Origin: Verrucomicrobiota bacterium
Lineage (GTDB): Bacteria > Verrucomicrobiota > Verrucomicrobiia > Limisphaerales > UBA9464
DNA: 64,000 nucleotides
Direction: 5' to 3'
Assembly: GCA_016871805.1 (NCBI GenBank)
Contig: VHCG01000002.1
Span: 62,001 to 126,000, forward strand
The notes beneath the pieces are model-generated. The model was not told the origin of the DNA. It saw nothing but the letters and a program-made list of their open reading frames with translations, and ran no database searches. The position numbers and the translations under genes were made by a program. Position 1 is the stretch's first letter, and each line of letters begins with the position of its first letter. This document shows, in pieces, positions 27,338-36,110 of the stretch.

Positions 27338-29687
27338 CCCTGTCACGGGGCTCGGCGGGCCGGACTCCGAACCGGGCCAGCACATTCCGCATCAGAGTCT
27401 GGAACCGTGGGTCGACCGAGAGGGCCCACCCGGATCCGATGCTGCCGGCGTTGAACACCGTTCCTCCCTCCGGACGTTCCCAGTAGATCATCTCGCCGCC
27501 CTGGTCCGTCTTGGGACGGATCGGCCGGAAGAAGTAGTCGAACGCCGATCCTCCCTCCGCCCAGGGGATGACGCCGTTCGCGAGCGCCACCATCCCGTCC
27601 GGATCCGGGGGCACGGACACGTCGGGCGGATTTGGGAGTTCCTGGAGCCGAGCCAGGGTGGAGAGCCGCAGGTCGAATTCGTGACCGTTGGCGAGGGGCA
27701 CAGAGCCGTCGGGTCCGTGTCCGAACCGGTCGCCGGGGCGGATGCCGGTCTCCTCGGGGTGGTGGAACAGGGGATGATCCGAGGTGCCCGCGATGTAGGG
27801 ACCGAAGTTCCGGGGATTGTCCTGGTCGTTCCATCCCAGGGTCTCTAACCCGACATACTGCCAGCCCGGATGGCCACAGTCACGCAGGAGTCCCCCGCGG
27901 AGACCGTCCCCGCTGTGCCAGCATTCGCCCCGCTCCCAGGGCTCCATCTGGTTGCCGGGCGCGTCGACCTTCCGGCATTCCATCACCGTGCCGTCGGCAT
28001 CGAAGCCGACACGCCAGAACAGGGAGTTGCCGGAGAGCACCGCAAGCCGGCCTCCCGATCGCAGGAAGGCCTCGAGTCCGGACAGCATGGGGAGCGACCA
28101 GTATTCGCTGTGGCCGTTGAGGACCACCACGCGGTACCGGCGGAGCAGATCCGGATCCCGATGGAGGTCATCATCGGCGGCGACATCGAAGCGGTATCCG
28201 TCCCGCTCCAGCCAGGTGTGGAGGAACCGTTCCGCCCGCATCAGATGGGAATAGCGTGTCGTGCCTCCGTAGAGGACGTAGGGGCCCGCGACCGGCCACG
28301 GCATCCTCAGGCCGACCTGGTAGGTGCCCTGTCCGGCGGCATGACGCCGGTAGAGGTTGTAGGCCGGTGGTTCCCCGGGGGAGTTCCTTGGGCCATCGGT
28401 GCTGATCACCGCGTGCAGGGTCTCCGGGAGGATGCCGAAGGGGGCTCCGTTGTAGGCCCGCCAGGTGTTGGTGGAGCAGAGCACCAGCAGGTCCTGGACG
28501 CGTCTCTGACGTGGGGCCCGGACGAGGAAGGTGATGTCGCAGGGACGCCCCCCGCCCTCCGGAATCACCCGCGCAACATGGATCCCCGGTCGGGTCGTCT
28601 TGGGAGCGGTCCAGGAGAACCCCGCATTCCAGCGGCAGTCATACAGGTCGTCCGAGGCGAGCCGGATGCCGTGGCCGCGGTTCGGATCCTGCCGGGGGTC
28701 GTATCCCCCGAAGCGGGCGACATCGGCGACGAAGGAGGGGCCCCCGATCATCCAGGTGCCACGGTTGATGAGACGGCCGTGTCGCCGGTGGACGGAGCTG
28801 TCGGCCACCTGGTCTCCCCTCTCCTCCGAAAAGGTCCAGCACCCGAGGATCGACCGCCCCGTGGCGGGCTTCAGGCCGCGTTGAAGCCAGCGCTCCCGGA
28901 CCTCCTCCGGGGACAGGGCTGCACTGCGCAGGACGACCATGGCGAGATCCCCATCCAGAAAGCGGACCGCGGCGCCGCGCTCCCCCATGGCCCCGAGTCG
29001 AAGCGGATGGGTTCCGGTCCGGAACGGGTTCCTGAAGGTCCACTCCCCCCTGAGGATGCCGTCCACATGGACTTGTTTGGTGGCTCCGTCGAAGGTGGCG
29101 ACCAGATGGTGCCACTGGCCTCGTTTAAGCACGCCGGCAGGGGTCCTGTGGACCACGTCGTCGTCCGGTGAGACCCCGTCGCCGAGGTAGAAGCCGACAT
29201 ACCCATCCCTGCCGATCCCAAGGGCGAACCCGCTGGAATCCTCCTTGTCCTCCTGGCTCAGGACTCCCTGGAGCCTGTCGAGCGACCAAGGCCGCACCCA
29301 GGCCTCGAGGGTCAGCTCCTGGGTGGGCCGAACGAGGGATTCTGGAATGTGGATGTAGGAGCCTGGGTGGATCGGCTGCGGGTGGGCGGGCAGGACCTCC
29401 GACTCGGCCAGGACGATGTCCGTGCCTGGATCATCCACTCCGTGGCCCAGTCTGCAGATCCGGATCCGATGGGGTCGGTCGGCGCTGAGGTGGAGGCGGA
29501 GCGTCTTTCCGGCGATGATGGAGTGGGAGTCCGCATACCCATGGATTCCGGGCGGGGTCTGCGATTGATGGGGCGGAAGGGTGTCGGGGCCCGGGACGGA
29601 TCCGGCGAGGGCCTCGGGCAGGCAGGCCACGGCGAGGCTTCCCCCGAGGGAGTTTCCGAGGAATCGGCGTCGGGTGATGCGGGGCAT
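27312..29687 (-). CDS. Tat-exported LamG / N,N-dimethylformamidase-like protein
   Basis: 791 residues. The start MPRITRRRFLGNSLGGSLAV is a twin-arginine signal. About residues 100-290 form a LamG/concanavalin-like module (LTLEAWVRPWSLDRLQGVLS, GQWHHLVATFDGATKQVHVD). The C-terminal half (about 370-780) matches the fold seen in the large subunit of N,N-dimethylformamidase (VVVLNGHSEYWSLPMLSGLE, GGRLAVLSGNSLFWRVGFD, GTVFNAGSIGSGWAL). True DMFase cleaves an amide with a mononuclear iron site; I cannot verify the ligand residues, so amidase activity is inference. The longer start at 29765 adds 26 residues before the RR signal and is rejected. Confidence 0.82.
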   Translation of the reverse strand: MPRITRRRFLGNSLGGSLAVACLPEALAGSVPGPDTLPPHQSQTPPGIHGYADSHSIIAGKTLRLHLSADRPHRIRICRLGHGVDDPGTDIVLAESEVLPAHPQPIHPGSYIHIPESLVRPTQELTLEAWVRPWSLDRLQGVLSQEDKEDSSGFALGIGRDGYVGFYLGDGVSPDDDVVHRTPAGVLKRGQWHHLVATFDGATKQVHVDGILRGEWTFRNPFRTGTHPLRLGAMGERGAAVRFLDGDLAMVVLRSAALSPEEVRERWLQRGLKPATGRSILGCWTFSEERGDQVADSSVHRRHGRLINRGTWMIGGPSFVADVARFGGYDPRQDPNRGHGIRLASDDLYDCRWNAGFSWTAPKTTRPGIHVARVIPEGGGRPCDITFLVRAPRQRRVQDLLVLCSTNTWRAYNGAPFGILPETLHAVISTDGPRNSPGEPPAYNLYRRHAAGQGTYQVGLRMPWPVAGPYVLYGGTTRYSHLMRAERFLHTWLERDGYRFDVAADDDLHRDPDLLRRYRVVVLNGHSEYWSLPMLSGLEAFLRSGGRLAVLSGNSLFWRVGFDADGTVMECRKVDAPGNQMEPWERGECWHSGDGLRGGLLRDCGHPGWQYVGLETLGWNDQDNPRNFGPYIAGTSDHPLFHHPEETGIRPGDRFGHGPDGSVPLANGHEFDLRLSTLARLQELPNPPDVSVPPDPDGMVALANGVIPWAEGGSAFDYFFRPIRPKTDQGGEMIYWERPEGGTVFNAGSIGSGWALSVDPRFQTLMRNVLARFGVRPAEPRDRVSPPRTSG

Positions 29688-29786
29688 GGCCGGGATCCTT
29701 GGCCAGGGACGGAGGCGCCGCCACCCTGATCTCGGGGATGCAGGCCCCTTCGGTTCGTGCGCCACCCGGGTCGGGCGGATCGCGGC

Positions 29787-30494
29787 CTAACCCTGGATGC
29801 GACCGAGGATCCGGCGCGCGGCTTCCGCGGGGTCGGCTGCGGCGTAGATGGGGCGTCCGATGACGAGCCAGGAGGCACCGGCTGCGATGGCTTCCTCGGG
29901 GCTCAGGGTGCGTTTCTGATCGTCGGCCCCCTCGGATCCTGTACGGATCCCCGGGGTCACCAGCTGGACCTCCGCGGGGAGGATCCGCCGCAGCATTGGA
30001 AGCTCGAGTGGAGAACAGACGAGGCCCCGGAGTCCGGCACCGACGCCCAGTCGGGCCAGTCGTTCCACCTGACGGGCGGGATCGGTCTCGCCGCCCAGCT
30101 CGGCCAGCGCCGCGGAATCCATGCTGGTCAGGACCGTCACCCCCAGCAGGAGCGGAGCGGGCCGACCGCATTCGGCTGCCGTCTTCTGGGCCGCCTGTTC
30201 GGCGGCCGCCAGCATCGCGCTCGCCCCGCTGCAGTGGAGGGTGAGCATCTGGACGTCGAGGCGGACGGCGGCGGAAACCGCCTTGGCGACCGTGTTGGGG
30301 ATGTCGTGGAACTTCAGGTCCAGGAACACCGCCGCCCCGGTGTCGCGGAGCCGGCGGACGATGTCGGGTCCGGCCGAGACGAAGAGTTCCTTGCCCACCT
30401 TCACGGCGCCGACGAACGGGGCGACCTTCCGCGAGAGGTCCACGGCGATGTCGGCGGAGGTGACGTCGAGGGCGACGATCATGGGATTTCTCAT
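29787..30494 (-). CDS. pyrF: Orotidine 5'-phosphate decarboxylase
   Basis: Decarboxylates OMP to UMP, the last de novo pyrimidine step. Motifs: IVALDVTSADIAVDL at the N-terminus, VKVGKELFVSAGPDIV, the catalytic DLKFHDIPNTVA (Asp-x-Lys-x-x-Asp), and VTPGIR plus WLVIGRPIY for phosphate binding. The length of 235 residues is normal. The ATG is 8 bases after the kinase stop; a second ATG four codons later is equally plausible. The gene follows the protein kinase on the same strand. Confidence 0.94.
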   Translation of the reverse strand: MRNPMIVALDVTSADIAVDLSRKVAPFVGAVKVGKELFVSAGPDIVRRLRDTGAAVFLDLKFHDIPNTVAKAVSAAVRLDVQMLTLHCSGASAMLAAAEQAAQKTAAECGRPAPLLLGVTVLTSMDSAALAELGGETDPARQVERLARLGVGAGLRGLVCSPLELPMLRRILPAEVQLVTPGIRTGSEGADDQKRTLSPEEAIAAGASWLVIGRPIYAAADPAEAARRILGRIQG

Positions 30495-30502
30495 GGGGAA
30501 TC

Positions 30503-31522
30503 TCAGCGCCGCCACCAACGGCGGGATTCGGTGGGAGCCGACTCGAGGGCCGGCTCGGGGGCGGCTCCGGTCAGGGTCCGGATCAGCAGCTGGCTCCGTG
30601 CGGCCTCCAGAGACATCCGGAACTCCTCGTAGCTGGCGAAGCGTTCCCTGGGATCCTTGGCCATGGCCCGGGCGAGCGCCTCGCTCGTGGGCTGGGAGAC
30701 GTCGGGCGCGGCCTGGATCGGAGGTGTGAGCGGCGTGTGGATCTGGGCGGCCACCACCTCTTCCACGGTCGGCGCGTCGAAAGGGACCCGCCCGACCAAC
30801 GCGTGATACAGGGTTCCGGCGAGGGAATACTCGTCGCTGAGGAAGCTCTCGCCGGTCTGCTGGACCCTTTCCGGGGCGATGTAGAAAGGGGTGCCGAACA
30901 CCGGCGCGTAGTAGTCCTTGTCGGCATCCGCCTTCCGTGCGAGCCCGAAGTCCACCAGCTTGGGTTCGCCGTCGCTTTTGAACAGGATGTTGCCGGGCTT
31001 GATGTCGAGGTGCAGCAGGCCGTGCTTCAGAGCGGTGGCCAAGGCGCTGGAGACCTTGATGCCGATGTCGAGCACCTCGAGTTCCGAGACCCGCTGCTCG
31101 GCCTCGATCTTACTGTCGAGACTGCCGGCGTCGGCCAGTTCCATCACGAGGTACCGGTGGTCGCCTTCCTGGTCGAAGGTGTAGATGTGGATGATGTTGG
31201 TGTGGTTGAGCTGGGCGCAGGCCCTGGACTCCGCGGCGAAGGCGTTGACGGCGTCCTCGTCGTTCACCAGCTCCTGCTTCATCAGCTTCACCGCTACCTC
31301 GCGTCCGAGGGTGTTGTCCCACGCCCGGTAGACGGTGCCCATGCCGCCCGAGGCGATCTCCGCGCGCAGCTCGAACTGCCGGAGGATCATTGGCATCATG
31401 AGGGAACCCTGGCACTTGGAGCAGGGGGTCTGCTCCAGCGGGGCAAGGGATCCCGGGATGAACACCTTCGATCCGCAGTGCGGACAGGCGACCATCTTCA
31501 GTGCTTTCTGGACCGTCGACAT
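30503..31522 (-). CDS. Soluble Ser/Thr protein kinase with N-terminal zinc ribbon
   Basis: 339 residues. A zinc ribbon is formed by CPHCGS (about 13-18) and CSKCQ (about 34-38). The kinase domain follows from about residue 50: Gly loop ASGGMGTVYRA, Lys in VAVKLMK, catalytic loop LHLDIKPGNILF, DFGLA and the APE-like IAPERV. In the catalytic loop the usual His-Arg-Asp is His-Leu-Asp, the RD-arginine position being Leu, which often indicates no need for activation-loop phosphorylation. Unlike most Hanks-type bacterial kinases it has no membrane helix or sensor domain. Its start is about 96 bases from the divergent cobA-hemD gene. Confidence 0.9.
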   Translation of the reverse strand: MSTVQKALKMVACPHCGSKVFIPGSLAPLEQTPCSKCQGSLMMPMILRQFELRAEIASGGMGTVYRAWDNTLGREVAVKLMKQELVNDEDAVNAFAAESRACAQLNHTNIIHIYTFDQEGDHRYLVMELADAGSLDSKIEAEQRVSELEVLDIGIKVSSALATALKHGLLHLDIKPGNILFKSDGEPKLVDFGLARKADADKDYYAPVFGTPFYIAPERVQQTGESFLSDEYSLAGTLYHALVGRVPFDAPTVEEVVAAQIHTPLTPPIQAAPDVSQPTSEALARAMAKDPRERFASYEEFRMSLEAARSQLLIRTLTGAAPEPALESAPTESRRWWRR

Positions 31523-31618
31523 CGGGTAAGTGGGGAATGTAGCGGCAGGCACCGGTGGGACAAGCGTCGGCTGCGCCCGATTGTGCTCCGAACCGCCGAT
31601 CGGTACCGTCGCCGGCCC

Positions 31619-33142
31619 ATGAAGTCCTCTGGAATGGTCCATCTGGTCGGTGCGGGTCCCGGTGACGGCGGCCTGCTGACGCTGCGGGGTGCCGAGCTCC
31701 TGGCCCAGGCCCAGGTCGTCGTCCACGACGCCCTGGCCCACCCGGGTCTGCTGCGACGTGTGCCTGCCGATGCCGAATGCATCTCGGTCGCCAAACGCGC
31801 CGGCCACCACGCGATGCCCCAGGACGACATCAATCGACTGCTCGTCGCCAAGGCGCGGGAGGGACGCCTCGTGGTCCGGCTGAAGGGAGGCGATCCCTTC
31901 GTCTTTGGCCGGGGCGGCGAGGAGGCCGAGGTGCTCCGACGGGAGGGAATCCCGTTCGAGATCGTCCCAGGCGTGTCCTCGGTGGTCGCGGCACCCGCCT
32001 ACGCCGGGATCCCCATCACGCATCGCGACCACTGCTCCAGCTTCCACGTGTTCACCGGACATGAGGATCCGACCCGCCCAGAATCCCGGATCGACTGGCC
32101 GACCATGGCCCGGCTCGAGGGAACCCGGGTCATCCTCATGGGCATGGAGCGTCTCGATGAGATCACCCGACGGCTCCTGGAACACGGTGCGACGGCCTCG
32201 ACGCCCGCCGCGGTGATCCAGTGGGGGACGACGTCCCGCCAACGCACGGTCACGGGCACCCTCGGCGACATCGCGGCGACGGCCTCGAAGGCCGGTGTCG
32301 GCTCGCCCTCCGTGGTGGTCCTCGGCGGCGTGGTGGCCCTACGGAAGGACCTCTCATGGTTCGAGGACCGTCCCCTGATCGGGCGCCGGGTGGTCGTGAC
32401 CCGCACCCGGGAGCAGGCCAGCCAGCTCTCCGCCATGCTCCAGGCGCTGGGGGCCGGGGTGACGGAGATCCCGACGATCCGGATCGCCCCGCCCGACCAG
32501 CTGGGTCCGCTGCACGAGAGCATGAGCGCACTCGGCGAGTACAACTGGATCGTCTTCACCAGTCCCAACGGGGTGTCGGCCTTCTTCGGCTACTTCCTCA
32601 AGGCCTTCGATGACATCCGTTCCCTCGGAATGATCCGGTTCGCAGCGGTGGGGCCTGCGACAGCCGCGAAGCTCGCCGAGTACCATCTCCGCGTCGATGC
32701 CATGCCCGAGGAGTTCGTCGCCCGGAAGGTGGCCAAGGCGATCGCGGAGGTGGAGACCGTCGATAACCTCCGCATTCTCTGCCTGCGGGCCCAGGTCGCA
32801 ACCCCCGAGCTCGTGCAGGAGCTTGAGGATCTCGGTGCGATCGTCGACGATGTGGCCTGCTACCAGACGCTGCCCGAGACCTCGGACCGGGAGGGGGCCC
32901 TCGCCTCGCTGCAGTCCGAGGGGGCCGACTGGATCACCTTCACCAGCGCCTCCACGGTGGACCACTTCAATGCCCGGGTCCCCCTGAAGGCCCTCCGGGA
33001 GCGGCATCCCGGGATCCGGTTCGCCTCGATCGGTCCGGAGACCGGCAAGGCCTTGAAGGCGCTGGGATTGAAGGCGGACCTTGAGGCGAAGCCCCACACG
33101 ATCGAGGGTCTTGTGAACGCGATCGTGCGGTCGGCCGGCTGA
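31619..33142 (+). CDS. cobA-hemD: Uroporphyrinogen-III C-methyltransferase / uroporphyrinogen-III synthase fusion
   Basis: 507 residues. Residues 1-245 are the SUMT methyltransferase (VHLVGAGPGDGGLLTLRGAE, VVRLKGGDPFVFGRGGEE, VPGVSSVVAAPAYAGIPITH), which methylates uroporphyrinogen III to precorrin-2. Residues about 250-507 are HemD (GRRVVVTRTREQASQLSAML, WIVFTSPNGVSAFF, DWITFTSASTVDHF), which closes hydroxymethylbilane to uroporphyrinogen III. The fusion is known in several phyla. It supplies the step after HemC and directs flux to both haem and sirohaem or cobalamin. Confidence 0.94.
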   Translation: MKSSGMVHLVGAGPGDGGLLTLRGAELLAQAQVVVHDALAHPGLLRRVPADAECISVAKRAGHHAMPQDDINRLLVAKAREGRLVVRLKGGDPFVFGRGGEEAEVLRREGIPFEIVPGVSSVVAAPAYAGIPITHRDHCSSFHVFTGHEDPTRPESRIDWPTMARLEGTRVILMGMERLDEITRRLLEHGATASTPAAVIQWGTTSRQRTVTGTLGDIAATASKAGVGSPSVVVLGGVVALRKDLSWFEDRPLIGRRVVVTRTREQASQLSAMLQALGAGVTEIPTIRIAPPDQLGPLHESMSALGEYNWIVFTSPNGVSAFFGYFLKAFDDIRSLGMIRFAAVGPATAAKLAEYHLRVDAMPEEFVARKVAKAIAEVETVDNLRILCLRAQVATPELVQELEDLGAIVDDVACYQTLPETSDREGALASLQSEGADWITFTSASTVDHFNARVPLKALRERHPGIRFASIGPETGKALKALGLKADLEAKPHTIEGLVNAIVRSAG

Positions 33143-33183
33143 GTGTTCCTACGGCTTTCCCGGTCCATTTCCCCCTCCGAACC

Positions 33184-34779
33184 GTGTCCCGCCTCGATCC
33201 ACCCCTGCCGCCTTGTGTGATCCACGAGGACGATCACCTCCTCGTGGTGGACAAGCCTCCGGGCTGGAACACCCATGCGCCGGCACCCCATGCGGGGGAG
33301 GGGATCTACGACTGGCTGCGGCACCGGGAGCCTCGCTGGGCCCCGCTGGCGATCGTCCATCGGCTCGACAAGGAGACCAGCGGGATCCTGGTCTTCGGCA
33401 AGACGCCCACGGCGAACCGCTCCCTGACCGAACAGTTCGCGCGCCGGCAGGCCCACAAGCGCTATGTCTGTGCCACCGACCGGCCGGTTTCCCGCGAGGC
33501 ATTCGTGGTCCGCAACCGTCTTGAGCGGGTGGGCGATCGCTATACCGCGGTGCGGTCGGGCGACCTTGGAGACCTGGCAGAGACGCGATTCCGGGTGGTC
33601 CGACGCGAGGGGGGCCTGACCTGGCTCGAGGCGGAGCCCGTGACCGGTCGGACCCACCAGATCCGGGTGCATGCCTCCGGCGAGGGGCTTCCGCTGCTCG
33701 GGGATGTGCTGTACGGGGGAACCCCTTCGGCGCGGCTCCACCTGCATGCGGCGCGGCTCCAGCTCCGTCATCCCGAGACGGGGGCGGAGGTGACCTTCGA
33801 GGCGGAGGCCGAATTCCAGTCGCCCGCCTCGCGACAGCTGCGGGAAGGCTTCATCGATCCCGTCGAGACCACGGCCCATCGGGCGGTGCATGGGGCCTCG
33901 GATGCGTCTCCCGGACGCTACGTCGAGCGACTGGGCGACTGGGCGTTGGTCCTGGCCGAGGATCCGTCGGGGTTCCCGGTGTCCGACCTCCTCCTTCCCG
34001 GGGTGAAGGGCGTGTATGGCAAGCGCTGGACCCGACAGGTGTGCGCTCTGGCGGCGGAGGAGGCCTCGCCCCGGTTGCTGACCGGGGAGGAGGCTCCGGA
34101 GCGGTTCGAGATCGTCGAGAACGGGGTCCGGTTCGAGCTCAGCCTACGGGAGGGCTACTCGTATGGGCTGTTCCTCGACCAGAGGGACAACCGTCGTCGT
34201 CTGCTTCGGGGGCACGTGGCCGAGGGGTTCGCCGTGCATCGGGAAGGCGACGTGCACCCCGAGGTGCTCAACTGCTTCGCCTACACCTGCGCCTTCAGCG
34301 TCTGCGCCGCCCTCGGCGGGGCCCGGACCACGAGCCTGGACCTGTCCCGGAAGTATCTCGACTGGGGTCGGCGCAACTTCGTGCTCAACGGGCTCGATCC
34401 GGCGGGACACGACTTCATCTACGGCGACGTGTTCGATTGGCTGAAGCGGTTGGCGAAGAAGCCGCGGAGGTTCTCGTTCGTGGTGCTAGATCCACCGACG
34501 TTCTCACGGTCCCGCGAGCACGGGGATTTCCGCGCGGAATCCGACTACGCCGAGCTGGTGGGCCTCGCCCTGCCGCTCCTGGCACCGGACGGGGTGTTGC
34601 TCGCCTCGACCAATGCCGCGCGACTCCGTCCCGAGGACTTCATCGACAATGTCCGGGGCGCCGTCCAACGCTCGGGGCGCCAGGTGGTGCAGGAACGGTT
34701 CCAGCCGCAGCCCCCGGACTTCCCGATGTCCCGCGAGGAGCCCGGATACCTCAAGACCCTCTGGATGCGGGTGTCGTAG
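33184..34779 (+). CDS. RluA-type pseudouridine synthase fused to an RlmI-like methyltransferase
   Basis: 531 residues from a GTG start. The N-terminal half is a RluA-family synthase: DDHLLVVDKPPGWNTHAPAP, the catalytic Asp (about 62) in HRLDKETSGILVFGK, and GRTHQIRVHASG. The C-terminal half (about 240-531) is a class-I SAM methyltransferase of the RlmI/RlmK type: LNCFAYTCAFSVCAALGGAR, TSLDLSRKYLDWGRRNFVLN and FSFVVLDPPTFSRSREHGDF. Both active centres look intact, so one polypeptide probably makes both a pseudouridine and a base methylation, most likely in rRNA. No S4 domain is seen. It is followed by ribBA after 65 bases. Confidence 0.88.
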   Translation: MSRLDPPLPPCVIHEDDHLLVVDKPPGWNTHAPAPHAGEGIYDWLRHREPRWAPLAIVHRLDKETSGILVFGKTPTANRSLTEQFARRQAHKRYVCATDRPVSREAFVVRNRLERVGDRYTAVRSGDLGDLAETRFRVVRREGGLTWLEAEPVTGRTHQIRVHASGEGLPLLGDVLYGGTPSARLHLHAARLQLRHPETGAEVTFEAEAEFQSPASRQLREGFIDPVETTAHRAVHGASDASPGRYVERLGDWALVLAEDPSGFPVSDLLLPGVKGVYGKRWTRQVCALAAEEASPRLLTGEEAPERFEIVENGVRFELSLREGYSYGLFLDQRDNRRRLLRGHVAEGFAVHREGDVHPEVLNCFAYTCAFSVCAALGGARTTSLDLSRKYLDWGRRNFVLNGLDPAGHDFIYGDVFDWLKRLAKKPRRFSFVVLDPPTFSRSREHGDFRAESDYAELVGLALPLLAPDGVLLASTNAARLRPEDFIDNVRGAVQRSGRQVVQERFQPQPPDFPMSREEPGYLKTLWMRVS

Positions 34780-34844
34780 CGGCACGGGGGCAGGGCAGGG
34801 GCGCACTTTGCACTTTGTGTTCGAGGTGGAAGCTTTGAGAATCC

Positions 34845-36053
34845 ATGGCCTTGAAAAAACCGCCTTTTGACGAGCTGACCGATGTGCTGTCCGACCTCAA
34901 GCGCGGTCGGATGGTAATCGTCGTGGACGACGAGGATCGCGAGAACGAAGGGGACCTTGTGATGGCGGCGGAGAAGGCCACGCCGGCGGCGATCAATTTC
35001 ATGGCCCGGTTCGGTCGCGGCCTGATCTGCGTCCCGACGACCGGGGACCGGCTCCGCCAGCTGGGCATCGACGAGATGGTGGCTCGGAACCGCGAGTCGT
35101 TCCGGACCGACTTCCAGGTGAGTGTGGATGCATCGAGCGGCATCAGCACCGGGATCAGTGCTGCCGACCGGTCACGGACCATCCAGCTCCTCGTGGATCC
35201 GAGGGCCAGCGAGTCCGACTTCGTCCGGCCGGGACACATCTTTCCGCTCCGGGCCAAGGCTGGCGGTGTCCTGCAGCGCAGTGGCCACACCGAGGCGGCT
35301 GTGGATCTGGTGACCCTCGCCGGATGCCGGCCGGTCGGCGTGATCTGCGAGATCATGAGCGACAACGGGTCGATGGCCCGTCTGCCCGAGCTCCGACGGT
35401 TCGCCAAGCGCCACAAGCTCAGGATCTGCTCGATCGAGCAGCTCATCGGATTCCGTCGGCGCACCGAGAAGCTCGTCGAGTGCCTCGAGACGGTCCGGAT
35501 GCCGACCGACTACGGCGAATTCTCGCTGCACCTGTTCCGGTCCCGCATCGATGACCAGCACCATCTGGCCCTCGTGAAGGGGGAGGTCTCCGGGAAGAAG
35601 CCGGTGCTGGTCCGGGTCCACAGCGAGTGCCTGACCGGCGACGTCTTCGGGTCCCGCCGGTGCGACTGTGGACCCCAGCTGCATGCGGCGATGGAGCGGA
35701 TCGACAAGGAGGGATCCGGGGTCATCCTGTACATGCGCCAGGAGGGACGCGGCATCGGCCTGCCGGCCAAGCTCCATGCCTACCGGCTCCAGGAGCAGGG
35801 GCTCGACACCGTGGAGGCCAACCTGAGGCTCGGGTTCCCGATGGACCTCCGCGACTACGGCGTCGGGGCCCAGATGCTGTCCGAGCTCGGAGTGAACAAG
35901 ATCCGGCTGCTGACCAACAATCCCAAGAAGGTCGTGGGCCTCCAGGGTCACGGTCTGGAGATCGTGGAGCAGCTCCCCATCCGGATGAGCCCAAATCCCC
36001 ACAACGCGCGGTACCTCAAGACCAAGAAGGACCGCATGGGACACCTGCTCTGA
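34845..36053 (+). CDS. ribBA: Bifunctional DHBP synthase / GTP cyclohydrolase II
   Basis: Makes the two precursors of riboflavin: 3,4-dihydroxybutanone phosphate from ribulose phosphate, and the pyrimidine from GTP. The RibB half (1-205) shows VVDDEDRENEGDLVMAAE, RPGHIFPLRAKAGG and GHTEAAVDL. The RibA half (210-402) has HSECLTGDVFGSRRCDCG, which provides the zinc cysteines, and LYMRQEGRGIGL. The length of 402 residues is normal. The 65-base leader is too short to hold an FMN riboswitch and I saw none. Confidence 0.95.
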   Translation: MALKKPPFDELTDVLSDLKRGRMVIVVDDEDRENEGDLVMAAEKATPAAINFMARFGRGLICVPTTGDRLRQLGIDEMVARNRESFRTDFQVSVDASSGISTGISAADRSRTIQLLVDPRASESDFVRPGHIFPLRAKAGGVLQRSGHTEAAVDLVTLAGCRPVGVICEIMSDNGSMARLPELRRFAKRHKLRICSIEQLIGFRRRTEKLVECLETVRMPTDYGEFSLHLFRSRIDDQHHLALVKGEVSGKKPVLVRVHSECLTGDVFGSRRCDCGPQLHAAMERIDKEGSGVILYMRQEGRGIGLPAKLHAYRLQEQGLDTVEANLRLGFPMDLRDYGVGAQMLSELGVNKIRLLTNNPKKVVGLQGHGLEIVEQLPIRMSPNPHNARYLKTKKDRMGHLL

Positions 36054-36110
36054 GTCGGGAGTCGGGCCCGTTTCCGGGTCGAGGGTTCCTCCGTCCTGAC
36101 TGTCGGACCG

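Noticed and set aside
34780-34844. FMN riboswitch before ribBA
   Set aside because: The leader is only 65 bases and no conserved riboswitch elements are visible.
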